64,000 nucleotides of DNA, from positions 2,046,001 to 2,110,000 of the forward strand of contig NZ_CP034035.1 in the NCBI RefSeq assembly GCF_005484945.1. The letters run 5' to 3'. Shown here piece after piece: positions 11,209-22,570 of this stretch; within the stretch, counting starts at the first letter, position 1; every line of letters starts with the position of its first letter. Origin of the DNA: Brenneria rubrifaciens. GTDB lineage: Bacteria; Pseudomonadota; Gammaproteobacteria; Enterobacterales; Enterobacteriaceae. The notes beneath the pieces were generated by a model, which was not told where the DNA came from, did no database searches, and saw only the letters and a program-made list of their open reading frames with translations. Position numbers and translations under genes: made by a program.

Positions 11209-11981
11209 TCGGACGCCTGTTGCGTGGTGGCTTAATGTTTGTCATTTACGCCTATTTGTACATTCCCATCATTATTTTGATTGTGAATTCCTTCAATCAG
11301 GCCCGCTTCGGCATTAACTGGCAAGGTTTTACGCTGGACTGGTATCGTCTGCTGCTCAACAACGACAGTCTGCTGCAGGCCGCCCGCCATTCGCTGACCA
11401 TGGCGGTTTTCTCCGCCACCTTTGCCACGCTGATTGGTTCGTTGACGGCGGTCGCGCTCTATCGCTACCGCTTTCGCGGTAAACCCTTCGTCAGCGGCAT
11501 GTTGTTCGTCGTGATGATGTCACCCGATATCGTGATGGCGATCTCCCTGTTGGTGCTGTTTATGCTACTGGGCATTTCACTGGGATTCTGGTCGCTGCTG
11601 TTTTCCCACATCACCTTCTGCCTGCCTTTCGTGGTGGTAACCGTCTATTCGCGTCTCAAAGGATTCGATGTGCGGATGCTGGAGGCCGCTCGCGATTTGG
11701 GCGCCAGTGAAACCATTATCCTGAGAAAAATTATTCTGCCGTTGGCCATGCCCGCGGTCGCCGCCGGATGGTTGCTCAGTTTCACCTTGTCGATGGACGA
11801 TGTTGTGGTGTCCTCCTTTGTCACCGGCCCGACGTATGAAATTCTGCCGTTGAAGATTTACTCAATGGTCAAGGTCGGCGTATCGCCGGAAGTGAACGCG
11901 CTGGCCACCATTCTGCTCATTCTGTCACTACTCCTGGTGCTCAGCAGCCAGTTGATCCTGCGCGATCGCACCCGGAAATAA
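11205..11981 (+). CDS. potC: Spermidine/putrescine ABC transporter permease PotC
   Basis: PotC is the second permease of the importer, 258 residues. It has a first hydrophobic segment after MIGRLLRGG and the EAA loop [17 protein letters not shown]. The start is the ATG in the ATGA overlap with potB. A frame starting earlier at 11097 lies inside potB and was rejected. The final segment is very hydrophobic (LATILLILSLLLVLSS) and ends in basic residues. potD follows after 110 bases. Confidence 0.96.
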   Translation: MIGRLLRGGLMFVIYAYLYIPIIILIVNSFNQARFGINWQGFTLDWYRLLLNNDSLLQAARHSLTMAVFSATFATLIGSLTAVALYRYRFRGKPFVSGMLFVVMMSPDIVMAISLLVLFMLLGISLGFWSLLFSHITFCLPFVVVTVYSRLKGFDVRMLEAARDLGASETIILRKIILPLAMPAVAAGWLLSFTLSMDDVVVSSFVTGPTYEILPLKIYSMVKVGVSPEVNALATILLILSLLLVLSSQLILRDRTRK

Positions 11982-12091
11982 CAGCGTATGCAGTAAGTAA
12001 ATCAAGTCCTGTCAATAAGTCGTAACATTCATACCTGATAGATTTCAGTATCGCGGGTCTATTCTTTGGGCATTTTAAGGAGATAACTATT

Positions 12092-13135
12092 ATGAAGACG
12101 TGGTCACATCTGCTGGCAGCCTGCACGCTGGCTTTTAGCCTTAACAGCGCCAGCGCCAACGACGGTAACACCCTCTATTTCTATAACTGGACAGAGTATG
12201 TACCGCCCGGACTGCTGGAACAGTTCACCAAAGAAACCGGCATCAAGGTGATTTACTCCACCTACGAATCCAACGAAAGCATGTATGCGAAGCTGAAAAC
12301 CTATCAGGACAGCGCCTACGATCTGGTGGTGCCCTCCACCTATTTCATTTCAAAAATGAGCAAAGAGGGCATGCTGCAAAAGATCGACATTAGCAAACTC
12401 AGCAACTTCCATAACCTCGACCCGAATCTGTTGCACAAATCCTTTGATCCTAACAATGAATACTCCGTTCCCTATATCTGGGGAGCGACGGTGATTGGCG
12501 TTAACCGTGACATGATCGATCCCGCCAGCGTCACCCGCTGGGCCGACCTGTGGGACGAGAAGTATAAAAGTAGCCTGCTGTTGACCGATGACGCCCGTGA
12601 AGTGTTCCAGATTGCGCTGCGTAAGCTGGGTTATTCCGCCAACACCACCGATCCGAAAGAAATTAAAGCGGCCTACGCCGAACTGAAAAAATTAATGCCC
12701 AACGTACTGACCTTCAATTCCGATAATCCGGGTAATCCGTTTATGGAAGGTGAAGTGAATCTGGGGATGGTCTGGAATGGCTCCGCGTATGTCGCGCGCC
12801 AGGCGGGAACGCCGCTGGATGTAATCTGGCCGCAGGAAGGCGGTATTTTCTGGATGGACAGCCTGGCTATCCCGGCTAATGCCAAAAACGTCGATGGCGC
12901 GATGAAAATGATTAACTTCCTGCTGCGTCCCGAGATCGCCGCACAGGTGGCGGAATCCATCGGCTACCCGACACCCAATCTCGCGGCGAAGAAACTGCTG
13001 CCTGCCGAATTATCAGGCGACAAAACGCTGTATCCAGATGAAAAGACCATCAACAATGGTGAGTGGCAGAACGATGTCGGCAGCGCCGGCACGCTGTATG
13101 AAACCTATTTCCAGCAGTTGAAGGCGGGGCGGTAA
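12092..13135 (+). CDS. potD: Spermidine/putrescine-binding periplasmic protein
   Basis: PotD binds spermidine or putrescine in the periplasm and delivers it to PotBC. The 347-residue precursor has a signal peptide with a basic start and a hydrophobic core (LLAACTLAFSLNSASA). Cleavage is likely after SASA, and there is no lipobox. The mature part starts NDGNTLYFYNWTEYVPPGLL, typical of the family, and it ends in ETYFQQLKAGR. AAGGAG at 12077-12082 precedes the ATG by 9 bases. The 110-base gap after potC has no terminator, so it probably belongs to the potABC operon. Confidence 0.97.
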   Translation: MKTWSHLLAACTLAFSLNSASANDGNTLYFYNWTEYVPPGLLEQFTKETGIKVIYSTYESNESMYAKLKTYQDSAYDLVVPSTYFISKMSKEGMLQKIDISKLSNFHNLDPNLLHKSFDPNNEYSVPYIWGATVIGVNRDMIDPASVTRWADLWDEKYKSSLLLTDDAREVFQIALRKLGYSANTTDPKEIKAAYAELKKLMPNVLTFNSDNPGNPFMEGEVNLGMVWNGSAYVARQAGTPLDVIWPQEGGIFWMDSLAIPANAKNVDGAMKMINFLLRPEIAAQVAESIGYPTPNLAAKKLLPAELSGDKTLYPDEKTINNGEWQNDVGSAGTLYETYFQQLKAGR

Positions 13136-13225
13136 ACTTTTTGCGATCGCCAGGGTCCGGCAGGCAAACCCCGTTCGGCCACTGTTCCAACAGCGCATGG
13201 GCACACCGCCATGCATCCGCAAAAA

Positions 13226-13249
13226 AAACCCCGGGCGGTGCCGGGGTTT
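13226..13249. terminator. Bidirectional terminator between potD and prc
   Basis: AAACCCCGG and CCGGGGTTT form a 9-bp stem with a 6-base loop. An A run precedes it on the left, so it can end both potD (+) and prc (-) transcripts. Confidence 0.85.
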
Positions 13250-13273
13250 GTATATTGTTCAGCGGAAAGAGAT

Positions 13274-15295
13274 TTACTCTTTTTGCTCCTGTGCCAAATC
13301 CTTCGCAATGTGCACCGTTTCATCCAGGTAGGGATCGGGCGCCTGATAATCTTTAGGCAGATCTTCCAGTGATTTCAACGGTTTTTTACCCGCTTTCGCC
13401 AGACGATCGTTGATTCGCCCCAGACGCACCGCTTCGTCGTCATTATTTTCCTTCTCTCGTTGAGCCAGGTTGAGCGATAGCGTGTTACGTTTATCTTTCA
13501 TCGCGTTATAGCGCGCAATATCCTGAGCCACGTATTGGAATTCTGGATCTTTGGCAATCCGTTCCTGATGAAGCTCGTTCAGCGGGCTGATAAGCGGTTT
13601 CAAATCGCCGCTCTTGGTGTAGGTAGCGGCTTTGATGCTATCCCACGGCAGCGCGTTATCTTCAAACTTCTCTCCGGTATCAACCGTTTCCGTTCCGGTA
13701 GGCATCATCACATCCGGCGTGACGCCTTTTATTTGGGTACTGCCGCCGTTAATACGATAGAATTTCTGAATCGTATATTGGACAGACCCCAACGCCGGCC
13801 AGTCAGGTCGCAACATCTGATCATAGATACGGTTCAACGAACGATACTGCTGCACTGTGCCTTTACCAAAGGTGGGTTCACCTACAATCAGCGCGCGGCC
13901 GTAATCCTGCATCGCCGCCGCGAAAATTTCCGAGGCGGAGGCGCTGAAGCGATCCACCAGCACCACTAATGGCCCTTTGTAATACACAATGCCGTCCGTA
14001 TCGCTGTCTTCACGGACTTTGCCGTTATTATCGCGGATCTGCACCACCGGGCCGCTTGGAATAAACAGACCGGACAGGCCGACCGCTTCCGTCAACGCGC
14101 CGCCGCCGTTGCTGCGAAGATCAATCACAACGCTGCTGACGTGCTGTTTCTCAAGCTTTTGCAACTGGACTTTAACGTCATCTGTCAGGCCGACATAGAA
14201 ACCAGGAATATCCAGCACGCCGACCTTCTCTTGGCCCACATTCTTGACCGACATCTTCACCGCGCGGTCTTCAAGGCGAATGCGTTCACGCGTCAGCGTC
14301 ACGATCCGGGTTTTGGTGCCTTTGCCCGCAGGCAGAATTTCCAGACGGACCCTGCTGCCTTTCGGCCCCTTAATCAGCGCGACAACGTCGTCAAGCCGCC
14401 AGCCGATAACGTCCACCATCGGTTTCCCGGTTTGACCCACGCCCACAACGCGATCGCCAACGGTCAGGCTCTTGCTCTTCGCTGCCGGACCGCCGGGCAC
14501 CATGGAGTTGATCACGGTGTAATCGTCATCCATCTGCAACACCGCGCCAATACCTTCAAGCGACAAACTCATTTCGGTATTGAACTGTTCGGTATTTCTG
14601 GGGGAGAGATAGCTGGTGTGCGGATCGATTTCCCGCGCAAAGGCATTCATGATCAGTTGGAAAACGTCTTCGCTGTTACTCTGCGCCAAACGGCGGATCG
14701 CAAACTGGTAACGCTTGGTCAGCGTTTCCTTGATATCGTTATCGTCTTTGCCGGTCAGCTTCAGGCTTAACCAATCATATTTGACTTTGGCGTCCCATAA
14801 GCGGTTCAGCTCGCCCACGTTTTGCGGCCAGGGCGCTTTCTCACGATCGAGCTCGATGGTGTCGCTGCCGGTAAAATCCATCGGCCTTTCCAGTACCAGC
14901 AACGCGTATTGGTAACGTTCAAAACGCCGCTTTTGCGCCAGATTATAAAGCGCGTAAGGGAGATCCAGCTTGCCGGATTTCAGTTCATCGCCCAGTTGCG
15001 TTTTCTGACCGGAAAACTGTGCAATATCCGACGCCATCAGCACATTGTGGCTGTAGTCCAGCATATTGAGGTAGCGGGAGAAGATATTCTCGGAGAACTG
15101 ACCGTCCAGCATAAACTGGCGATAATGAGAACGCAGGAAACGCGACGCCACGCGATCGCTTACCGTCGCATGCTGAGGCTCCTGTTGAAGCTGAGGAATT
15201 TGCTCAACGCGCGTAATGTTCTCGTTGGTATTTGCAAAACTCACGCCCGCCAGCAGTAAGCCTGCAATGGCGGTCATTTTGACTAAATTGTTCAT
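13274..15295 (-). CDS. prc: Tail-specific carboxy-terminal protease
   Basis: Prc (Tsp) is a periplasmic serine protease. It degrades SsrA-tagged proteins and trims the C-termini of FtsI and the murein hydrolases MepS and MltG. The precursor is 673 residues with a signal peptide (NLVKMTAIAGLLLAGVSFA). A PDZ domain is near 230-330 (LSLEGIGAVLQ, VGVGQTGKP) and the S41 protease core follows. The catalytic Ser is in DRFSASASEIF and the Lys in PTFGKGTVQQY. The start was set at MNNLVKMTAIAG; the longer frame adds 16 residues overlapping the gap to proQ. It follows proQ by 19 bases in one operon. Confidence 0.96.
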   Translation of the reverse strand: MNNLVKMTAIAGLLLAGVSFANTNENITRVEQIPQLQQEPQHATVSDRVASRFLRSHYRQFMLDGQFSENIFSRYLNMLDYSHNVLMASDIAQFSGQKTQLGDELKSGKLDLPYALYNLAQKRRFERYQYALLVLERPMDFTGSDTIELDREKAPWPQNVGELNRLWDAKVKYDWLSLKLTGKDDNDIKETLTKRYQFAIRRLAQSNSEDVFQLIMNAFAREIDPHTSYLSPRNTEQFNTEMSLSLEGIGAVLQMDDDYTVINSMVPGGPAAKSKSLTVGDRVVGVGQTGKPMVDVIGWRLDDVVALIKGPKGSRVRLEILPAGKGTKTRIVTLTRERIRLEDRAVKMSVKNVGQEKVGVLDIPGFYVGLTDDVKVQLQKLEKQHVSSVVIDLRSNGGGALTEAVGLSGLFIPSGPVVQIRDNNGKVREDSDTDGIVYYKGPLVVLVDRFSASASEIFAAAMQDYGRALIVGEPTFGKGTVQQYRSLNRIYDQMLRPDWPALGSVQYTIQKFYRINGGSTQIKGVTPDVMMPTGTETVDTGEKFEDNALPWDSIKAATYTKSGDLKPLISPLNELHQERIAKDPEFQYVAQDIARYNAMKDKRNTLSLNLAQREKENNDDEAVRLGRINDRLAKAGKKPLKSLEDLPKDYQAPDPYLDETVHIAKDLAQEQKE

Positions 15296-15314
15296 GCCCT
15301 GATTAGCCTCCGTA

Positions 15315-16055
15315 TCAGAACTGCAAATGTTCTGCGCGCACAATCATTGCCATGCCGGAAGCCAACTGAACTCTGACTTCACCTTTGGCAATCTCAAGCA
15401 CAGTGGCGTTCATGGCATCTTTGCCGGCTCTGACCTTGATTTCCTGACCGATTTGCAGTTTGGATACATCCGTAACCGCAACGCGCTGTAGCTGAGACTC
15501 ACTGGCGGCGGGTTCAGCCTTGCGTGGCTGAGTCCTGGCGGGCTGCTGAGGGGGAGAGGACGGCGACTGGCGGGACGAAGGCTGATGTGGTTTACGCGAT
15601 ACGCCGTCACGGTCACGACGCGGCGCACGCTTGCCCTGCCCCTGTGGACGAGGGGTGCGTGCAGACTCAGCGGATTCTCCGGCGGCCTCGCGTTTTTTCG
15701 CCTGTTGTTCGGCGCGCTGCGCCTGGACCCTGGCCTTCGCTTCTTCCAATTGCTTGCGAGCATGATCGACATGCTGCTGTTCCAGCTCGCCGCAGGGATT
15801 TCCATCCAAATCCACACGTTGAGCGCCCAATTTAACACCGTACAGATATCGCCAACTTGAGGTATAAAGCCTCAAAGCGGATCGCAATTGCGTTTTGCTG
15901 ACGTTCTCCGTTTCCAGCACTCGCTCAACAAGATCTTGAAATATACCGATCTTTAATGGGCGAGTTTCACCCTCAGTGGTGAAACAAAGCGGAAACCGCT
16001 TTGCCAAAAAGGCAATAACTTCTTTACTGCTGTTCAACTTAGGTTGATTTTCCAT
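15315..16055 (-). CDS. proQ: RNA chaperone ProQ
   Basis: ProQ is a FinO-family RNA-binding protein that stabilises many mRNA 3' ends and small RNAs. The 246 residues show three parts. Residues 1-120 form the FinO domain ([27 protein letters not shown]). A long basic linker rich in Arg, Gln, Ser and Pro spans about 120-190. The C-terminal Tudor-like domain contains [20 protein letters not shown]. It is slightly longer than E. coli ProQ (232), the extra length being in the linker. It is co-transcribed with prc. A perfect palindrome lies at 16104-16123 in its upstream region. Confidence 0.96.
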   Translation of the reverse strand: MENQPKLNSSKEVIAFLAKRFPLCFTTEGETRPLKIGIFQDLVERVLETENVSKTQLRSALRLYTSSWRYLYGVKLGAQRVDLDGNPCGELEQQHVDHARKQLEEAKARVQAQRAEQQAKKREAAGESAESARTPRPQGQGKRAPRRDRDGVSRKPHQPSSRQSPSSPPQQPARTQPRKAEPAASESQLQRVAVTDVSKLQIGQEIKVRAGKDAMNATVLEIAKGEVRVQLASGMAMIVRAEHLQF

Positions 16056-16103
16056 GAAATTTCCTGATTACAACGGGTTTGCCAACCAGCGCAGGCATGA
16101 ACA

Positions 16104-16123
16104 GGCGTCATTATAATGACGCC
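16104..16123. promoter_or_regulatory. Perfect 20-bp palindrome upstream of proQ
   Basis: GGCGTCATTA is followed directly by its exact reverse complement TAATGACGCC. The centre contains TATAAT on both strands, so it can serve as the proQ -10 box, about 55 bases before the start codon. It also lies just after the msrC stop on the reading strand. It could be an operator, a promoter core or the msrC terminator stem, although it lacks a T tract. Confidence 0.5.
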
Positions 16124-16139
16124 ATCAGCAATTGCTACG

Positions 16140-16646
16140 TTATCCTTGTCTCAACGTGAGAGAATTGATAAAAGTCAGCACATCGCTCGCTTCAAGTTGT
16201 GCACAGAGCGCGTTCACCACGGCCTTAAGCCCTTCCTCGTCATCCGCGTCAAACCGTTTATAAACCGTACTATCAATATCTAAAACGCCAATCATCTGAC
16301 CGCCGACCGTTAGCGGCAGAACAATTTCCGCGTTGCTTGCCGCATCGCAGGCAATATGATCGGGAAAAGCGTGCACATCGTCTACACGTTGGATTCGATT
16401 TTCAGCGATCGCCCGGCCGCATACGCCTTTCCCCGCCGGAATACGGACACAGGCAACCCGTCCCTGAAAAGGTCCCAGGAACAAGATATCGTTTTCCAGT
16501 AGATAAAAACCGGCCCAGTTAACCCCATCCAAACGCTCAAACAGCAATGCGCTACAGTTTGCTAAAATCGTTATAAAACGATTTTCTGTCGCAATCAGCG
16601 ATGATAAATCGCTGACCAGATCCTCATAAAAAACATGTTTATTCAT
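16140..16646 (-). CDS. msrC: Free methionine (R)-sulfoxide reductase
   Basis: MsrC is a cytosolic GAF-domain enzyme of 168 residues that reduces free L-methionine-(R)-sulfoxide. The family cysteines are visible in VACVRIPAGKGVCG and HIACDAASN. GVLDIDSTVYKRF is the conserved end of the GAF fold. The start was set at MNKHVFYEDL, matching E. coli MNKTEFYADL. A longer frame from 16769 adds 41 residues without family support. It is followed by proQ on the same strand. Confidence 0.94.
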   Translation of the reverse strand: MNKHVFYEDLVSDLSSLIATENRFITILANCSALLFERLDGVNWAGFYLLENDILFLGPFQGRVACVRIPAGKGVCGRAIAENRIQRVDDVHAFPDHIACDAASNAEIVLPLTVGGQMIGVLDIDSTVYKRFDADDEEGLKAVVNALCAQLEASDVLTFINSLTLRQG

Positions 16647-16984
16647 AATAATATTTAATTGTCTTTTCAGTTCAGACAGATAACAACACCTTTGCCATAC
16701 GGAAATATCCGCTACAGGATGCCACAAGATCCATGCATTAGCGCGGAGAATCCCTGCATTACCCTGCATACAGCGTGCATAATGTGCTATTTATGTCGGC
16801 CGCCACGCAGCTTTCGCTCATGACGTCGCCCATCGCCATAAACAGCATAGATTAATATAAACAGCATAAAGCGTGTATGCCTTGTTTTTATGTCGCGTAT
16901 CATGCCGTTACGCGATGGCGACGTTCGGTTGTGCGCCAGTACCTGATACACTGAATGGCGTCTGTTCATCTGGCCGCGGGAAAT

Positions 16985-18301
16985 ATGAAGATATACCACA
17001 TAATCAGTCCTGCCCTTTTTCCGTCTTCCAGACCACCGCGGACGGACGTCAGCGCGCTGTCATCGCAGACCGTGGCGCATTACCCTCGCTGCCCGGAATG
17101 CGACGCGCTTTTTGTGCTGCCGCCGCTCAAGCGTAATCAGACGGCCAACTGCCCGCGCTGCGACGCCAAAGTCAGTTCAGGACTCGACTGGCCCATTTCA
17201 CGGCTGGTTGCCATGGCCGTTGCCATGCTGGTTCTTATGCCGTTTGCCTTCACCGAACCGTTAATCAGTATTCGTCTGCTTGGCGTATCCATCAATGCCA
17301 GCCTGTTTGAAGGTATCTGGCAGATTACCCGTCAGGGAAATCCGGTGACGGCGAGCATGGTGGCGTTCTGCACCGTCGGCGTTCCACTGACGCTGGCCTT
17401 CTCGCTGCTGTATCTGTTCTTTGCGCCGCGCTTCGGCATGAACTTGCGGCCGGTTCTGCTGATGTTGGACAGACTGAAAGCATGGATGATGCTGGATATC
17501 TATCTGGTGGGCATGGCGGTCGCCGCCATCAAAATGCGAGAGTTCGCCGATGTTCAGCCGGGGCACGGCCTGATTGCCTTTCTGGTGCTGATGGTATTGA
17601 GCATCCTGACGCTGATCCATTTGAATACCGACCAGTTGTGGCAGCGCTTTTACCCGCGCCTGCGCCCGATTATTTCACCACGGCGCTATCGGATTTGCCT
17701 CTCCTGCCACTTAACCAGTTCGCCCGACAACCTGGGACGTTGCCCGCGTTGCCACGTTCCGCTACATTTTCGGCATCGCCATAGCCTGCAAAAATCCTGG
17801 GCCGCGCTGATTGCCTCGGTCATTTTTCTGTTTCCGGCCAACCTGCTGCCTATCTCTGTTATCTACGTGAACGGCGCACGTACCGAAGACACCATTTTTT
17901 CCGGCATCCTCTCTCTGGCCACCGGCAACATTCCGGTGGCAATAGTGGTTTTTATCGCCAGCATTCTGGTGCCGTTTACTAAGGTTATTGTGTTGTTCGG
18001 CCTATTGCTCAGCATTCATTTCCGGGCCGGGCGCGGCATCATGGTCAGAATGCGGATGCTGCGGGTGATTGCCTGGATCGGACGCTGGTCCATGCTGGAT
18101 CTCTTTGTCATTGCGCTGACGATGTCGCTCGTCAACCGCGATCAATTACTCGCTTTTACCATGGGGCCTGCCGCCTTTTATTTTGGGGCGGCAGTTATAC
18201 TCACCATCCTGGCCGTTGAACGGCTGGATAGCCGACTGATGTGGGATAACGATGCAAGACGACAAACCCGAGATAACGAGCCAGGCGGCGGTGAAGAATA
18301 A
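16985..18301 (+). CDS. letA: Lipophilic envelope-spanning tunnel protein A (PqiA family)
   Basis: LetA (YebS) is the inner-membrane partner of the LetB tunnel, which moves phospholipids between the membranes. The protein is about 438 residues. It has two zinc-ribbon pairs, each before a membrane block: CPEC with CPRC near the N-terminus and CLSC with CPRC near the middle. Each is followed by four hydrophobic segments. The motifs [14 protein letters not shown] and [16 protein letters not shown] are family hallmarks. The start is uncertain: ATG 16985 gives [11 protein letters not shown] and ATG 16955 adds ten residues. It overlaps letB by 50 bases. Confidence 0.92.
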   Translation: MKIYHIISPALFPSSRPPRTDVSALSSQTVAHYPRCPECDALFVLPPLKRNQTANCPRCDAKVSSGLDWPISRLVAMAVAMLVLMPFAFTEPLISIRLLGVSINASLFEGIWQITRQGNPVTASMVAFCTVGVPLTLAFSLLYLFFAPRFGMNLRPVLLMLDRLKAWMMLDIYLVGMAVAAIKMREFADVQPGHGLIAFLVLMVLSILTLIHLNTDQLWQRFYPRLRPIISPRRYRICLSCHLTSSPDNLGRCPRCHVPLHFRHRHSLQKSWAALIASVIFLFPANLLPISVIYVNGARTEDTIFSGILSLATGNIPVAIVVFIASILVPFTKVIVLFGLLLSIHFRAGRGIMVRMRMLRVIAWIGRWSMLDLFVIALTMSLVNRDQLLAFTMGPAAFYFGAAVILTILAVERLDSRLMWDNDARRQTRDNEPGGGEE

Positions 18302-20885
18302 ACGTCGGCTTTCTCCTTTCTGGCTGCTGCCGTTAATTGCGCTGATGATTGCCGGCTGGCTGGTGTATACCAACCAAAAAGAGCGCGGCACCACCGTCAC
18401 GATTGATTTCGTGTCGGCGGACGGCATTATCGCCGGGCGCACGCCGGTGCGCTATCAGGGGGTTGAAGTCGGCACCGTGCAAGATATTAAGCTCAGTGAC
18501 GATTTGCACACCATTCAGGTTGAAGCCAGCATCAACAGCGACATGGCGGAAGCCTTGCGCAGCGGCACGCAATTCTGGCTGGTGACGCCCAAAGCGTCGC
18601 TTGCCGGCGTGTCCGGGCTGGACGCGCTGGTCGGCGGCAACTACATCGGCATGATGCCGGGGACAGGCGAGCCACAGTCACATTTTTCCGCGTTGGACAC
18701 CCAGCCCAAATATCGGGTGAACACCGGCGAGCTGTTAATCCACCTACAGGCCGATGACTTAGGTTCGCTGAACAATGGTTCGCTGGTCTATTACCGTAAA
18801 ATTCCGGTAGGAAAAGTCTATGACTACACGGTTTCCCAGGATCGCCAGGGCGTGACGATTGATGTGCTGATTGAACGGCGATTTACCAATCTGGTGAAAA
18901 ACAACAGCCGCTTCTGGAACGTATCCGGTTTCAATGCGGATATCAGCTTTAACGGCGCCAGGGTTGAAATGGAGAATCTGGCCGCGCTGGTTAACGGCGC
19001 AATTGCGTTCGACTCGCCGGAAAACAGTGAAGACGCCAGCGCCGAGCAAACCTACCGTTTGTATCCCGATCTGGCGCAAAGCCGGCGCGGGGTGGCGATA
19101 ACGCTTGATCTGCCGTCAGGAGACGGGCTGGCGCAAGGCCGTACGCCGCTGATCTATCAGGGACTGGAAGTCGGTACGCTGAACAACATTACGCTGGTCC
19201 CTGACAGTCAGCGCGTCAGCGGCGAGTTAATTGTCAATCCCGCCGTGGTTTCCCTGATGCGTGAAGGCACCCGTATTGAACTGACTAAGCCCAGACTTTC
19301 GCTTAGCGATCTGAACATTCCCAGCCTGCTCAGCGGGCCGACGCTGACGCTGATCCCCGGCGAAGGCGAACCGCGCCAACACTTTAAGGTGCTGGACAGC
19401 GGCCAGCGACAGTTGGCCCAGCCCGGCGCCCTAGCCATAGAGTTGAACGCGGCGCAGAGCTACGGTATCGACAGTGGGCAGCCTGTTTTACTGCACGGCG
19501 TACAAATCGGTCAAATCGTTAAGCGCACGCTGGATGAACAAGCCGTCCGTTTTGTTCTGGTCATTGCGCCGCAGTATCGTCACCTGCTGCACAAGGACAG
19601 CAAGTTTGTCGTCAACAGCCGGGTAAATGTCAAAGTGGGGCTGGATGGCATACAGGTGCTGGGGGCAAGCGCGCAAGAATGGGTAAGCGGAGGGGTTCAG
19701 GTGCTGCCGGGCACTCGCGGCGAGGTGATGGCGAATTATCCGCTTTTCAGCGACCTTGAAAAAGCGCAAGACGGGATTCGGGGCGCCGCGCCTTCGCCCA
19801 CGCTTACGCTGGTCACGGACAGTCTGCCTGATATTCAGGACGGCTCGATTGTGCTCTACCGTAAATTTGAGGTGGGTGAAATCACGCGCGTCCGGCCCAA
19901 AGCAAATTATTTTGAAGTGGATGTCCATATCCGGCCGGAATACCGCAACTTGCTGACGGATAAGAGCGTTTTCTGGGCCGAAGGGGGCGCCCGCGTGCAA
20001 TTGAATACCACGGGTCTGACCGTACAGGCCTCTCCGCTCAATCGTGCGCTGAAAGGCGCCATCAGCTTTGACAATCTTGAGGGCGCGCCAGAAGTCAAAA
20101 GAGGAAAACGCGTCCTTTACAATAACGAAAACGCGGCCCGTGCGGTCGGCAGCCGCATCATCCTTCGCACCTATGACGCCAGCAAGCTGTCGCCGGGGAT
20201 GCCGATTCGCTATCTGGGCATTGATATCGGTCAGCTTGATTCGCTAAAACTGTCCGAACAGCGTAACGAAGTCTGGGTACGGGCGGTGCTTTATCCCGAA
20301 TACGTGCGGAATTTCGCTCGGTCGGGCACGCGTTTTTCGGTGGTGACGCCGGAAATTTCCGCGGCCGGCGTGAATCATCTGGAAACGTTATTCCAGCCGT
20401 ACATCAATGTTGAACCGGGCAGCGGCCGCGTGACGCGCAGTTTTGAACTGCAACAGGCATCAATTTCCGATTCACGCTATCAGGATGGATTAAATATCAA
20501 CGTGGATGCGCCCGAAGCGGGCGCGTTACAGGTGGGCACGCCGGTGTTGTTCAGGGGCATTGAAGTGGGAACCGTCACCGGTTTGTCGCTGGGGACGCTC
20601 TCCGATCGCATCACGGTTGCGTTGCGTATCAGTAAAGGTTATCAGCATTTGGTGAGAGTTAACTCCGTATTCTGGCTGGCTTCCGGCTACAACCTGGAGT
20701 TCGGTTTAACCGGCAGCGTGATAAAAACCGGCACCTTTCAGCAGTTCATCCGCGGGGGGATTGCGTTTGCGACGCCGGCCACCACCCCGCTGGCACCGCT
20801 GGCGCAGGAAGGAAAACATTTTCTGTTGCGCGATGAAGAGCCGCAGGCGTGGCGGCAATGGGGAACGGCAATCCCGACGAACTAA
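18252..20885 (+). CDS. letB: Lipophilic envelope-spanning tunnel protein B (MCE protein)
   Basis: LetB (YebT) forms a hexameric tunnel across the periplasm built from stacked MCE rings. The 877 residues equal the E. coli length. A single transmembrane anchor near residues 22-42 ([19 protein letters not shown]) is followed by repeated MCE domains. Seven repeats are recognisable from the pattern G(R/T)P(V/L)xY(Q/R)GxEVG, for example [39 protein letters not shown] and [13 protein letters not shown]. It starts inside the end of letA and belongs to the same operon. Confidence 0.95.
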   Translation: MQDDKPEITSQAAVKNKRRLSPFWLLPLIALMIAGWLVYTNQKERGTTVTIDFVSADGIIAGRTPVRYQGVEVGTVQDIKLSDDLHTIQVEASINSDMAEALRSGTQFWLVTPKASLAGVSGLDALVGGNYIGMMPGTGEPQSHFSALDTQPKYRVNTGELLIHLQADDLGSLNNGSLVYYRKIPVGKVYDYTVSQDRQGVTIDVLIERRFTNLVKNNSRFWNVSGFNADISFNGARVEMENLAALVNGAIAFDSPENSEDASAEQTYRLYPDLAQSRRGVAITLDLPSGDGLAQGRTPLIYQGLEVGTLNNITLVPDSQRVSGELIVNPAVVSLMREGTRIELTKPRLSLSDLNIPSLLSGPTLTLIPGEGEPRQHFKVLDSGQRQLAQPGALAIELNAAQSYGIDSGQPVLLHGVQIGQIVKRTLDEQAVRFVLVIAPQYRHLLHKDSKFVVNSRVNVKVGLDGIQVLGASAQEWVSGGVQVLPGTRGEVMANYPLFSDLEKAQDGIRGAAPSPTLTLVTDSLPDIQDGSIVLYRKFEVGEITRVRPKANYFEVDVHIRPEYRNLLTDKSVFWAEGGARVQLNTTGLTVQASPLNRALKGAISFDNLEGAPEVKRGKRVLYNNENAARAVGSRIILRTYDASKLSPGMPIRYLGIDIGQLDSLKLSEQRNEVWVRAVLYPEYVRNFARSGTRFSVVTPEISAAGVNHLETLFQPYINVEPGSGRVTRSFELQQASISDSRYQDGLNINVDAPEAGALQVGTPVLFRGIEVGTVTGLSLGTLSDRITVALRISKGYQHLVRVNSVFWLASGYNLEFGLTGSVIKTGTFQQFIRGGIAFATPATTPLAPLAQEGKHFLLRDEEPQAWRQWGTAIPTN

Positions 20886-20999
20886 AAAACCACGCCGGGA
20901 CGGGACCGCTTTACCGCCCCGGCGTTTCCCATTCGGCGGATATCACTTTTATGGTAAACTCCGCCGCCTAATCTTTATCGCTGTAATGGGACATCTTAC

Positions 21000-22442
21000 G
21001 TGGCTAAACAGACTCCGGCCGATTTGCCCGCTGAATTCCTTAATGCAACGCAGGCAATCATGCCCGCGCATCTCTCAATGACCGATTTTATTGCCGCCTG
21101 CCAACGGCCTTTGCGCCGCAGTATTCGTATCAATACGTTAAAAATCAGCGTTGAAGCATTTCTGCAACAGGTTGAGCCTTATGGATGGCGATTTGAACCG
21201 ATTCCGTGGTGCGAAGAGGGCTTTTGGCTGTTAAACGCGGACGATGAAACCGTTCGGCTGGGCAATACGCTGGAACACCTTAGCGGCCTTTTCTATATTC
21301 AGGAAGCCAGTTCGATGCTGCCGGTCAGCGCTTTGCTCCATGACCGCTCAACGCCGCAAAAAGTTCTGGACATTGCCGCCGCGCCCGGTTCCAAAACCAC
21401 TCAGATGGCTGCCAGACTGAACAACCAGGGCGGCATTATCGCCAACGAATACTCCGGCAGCCGGGTCAAAGTGCTGCATGCCAACATCAGCCGCTGCGGG
21501 GTAAGCAATACCGCGATCACGCATTTCGACGGCCGGGTTTTTGGCGCCGCCCTGCCCGAGTATTTCGATGCGATTCTGCTGGATGCGCCGTGCTCCGGCG
21601 AGGGCGTCGTCCGTAAAGATCCGGCCGCCATGAGCCACTGGTCGCCGGAAAGTATCATCAGCATCGCGGCCACCCAGCGCGACCTGATCCTAAGCGCTTT
21701 CCACGCGCTGAAACCCGGCGGGGTGATGATCTATTCGACCTGTACGCTCAATACGCAGGAAAATCAGCAGGTTTGCTACTGGTTACAGCAGCAGTTCCCC
21801 GATGCCTGTGAATTTGAACCGTTAACCGACCTGTTCCCGAATGCGCCGTTGGCCGCCACGCAAGAAGGCTTTTTACATGTCTTCCCGCAAATCTATGACA
21901 GTGAAGGTTTTTTTGTCGCCCGCCTGAGAAAAACGGCCCGCGTGCCGCCGCTCCCGGCGCCGGGTTATAAAGTGGGCAAATTCCCCTTCTCGCCGCTGAA
22001 CGGCAAAGATGCGGCGCTGGTGACTCAAGCTGCGGAAAAGCAAGGTCTGGCATGGCGCGGCAATCAGCATCAGCTATGGCAGCGTGACAATGAAATCTGG
22101 CTTTTTCCCACCGCGCTGGTTTCTGCGTTTGGCAACATTAAATTCTCGCGGATTGGCGTCAAGCTGGCGGAACGCTTTCCCAAAGGCTATCGCTGGCAGC
22201 ATGAAGCCGTTATCGCCCTGGCAAAATCCGATGTTCGTCACCGTTATGCGCTGACGCCCCAACAGGCCGCCGAATGGTTTCAGGGCAAAGACAGTTACCC
22301 GGAGCCGCTTCCCGCCGCGGATGAACTGCTGCTCACTTATCAGGATTGCCCGGTCGGTCTGGCGAAACGCATCGGTAGTCGGATCAAAAACAATTTGCCG
22401 CGCGATCTGGTCCGTGACGGCGCTGGCCCGGCGCGGCGCTAA
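21000..22442 (+). CDS. rsmF: 16S rRNA (cytosine(1407)-C5)-methyltransferase
   Basis: RsmF methylates C1407 of 16S rRNA in the 30S subunit. The 480 residues have a Rossmann methyltransferase core. The SAM motif is [17 protein letters not shown], motif IV with a catalytic Cys is [15 protein letters not shown] and motif VI is [12 protein letters not shown]. The C-terminal part is the PUA-like RNA-binding region. The start is a GTG giving [10 protein letters not shown], which matches the family N-terminus. No canonical ribosome site is obvious. The last residues (GAGPARR) diverge from E. coli. Confidence 0.95.
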   Translation: MAKQTPADLPAEFLNATQAIMPAHLSMTDFIAACQRPLRRSIRINTLKISVEAFLQQVEPYGWRFEPIPWCEEGFWLLNADDETVRLGNTLEHLSGLFYIQEASSMLPVSALLHDRSTPQKVLDIAAAPGSKTTQMAARLNNQGGIIANEYSGSRVKVLHANISRCGVSNTAITHFDGRVFGAALPEYFDAILLDAPCSGEGVVRKDPAAMSHWSPESIISIAATQRDLILSAFHALKPGGVMIYSTCTLNTQENQQVCYWLQQQFPDACEFEPLTDLFPNAPLAATQEGFLHVFPQIYDSEGFFVARLRKTARVPPLPAPGYKVGKFPFSPLNGKDAALVTQAAEKQGLAWRGNQHQLWQRDNEIWLFPTALVSAFGNIKFSRIGVKLAERFPKGYRWQHEAVIALAKSDVRHRYALTPQQAAEWFQGKDSYPEPLPAADELLLTYQDCPVGLAKRIGSRIKNNLPRDLVRDGAGPARR

Positions 22443-22570
22443 GCGGTCTTCGCTGGCGGCGAAGCCGTCATCTGGCGGTGATAAAATCGCCTGATAAACG
22501 CGCGCCCCCCATCTGCGGCGTTTTCATCTACAATTGCCTATAGCATGTCGGAAAGAAAGTTGAGGGCATC

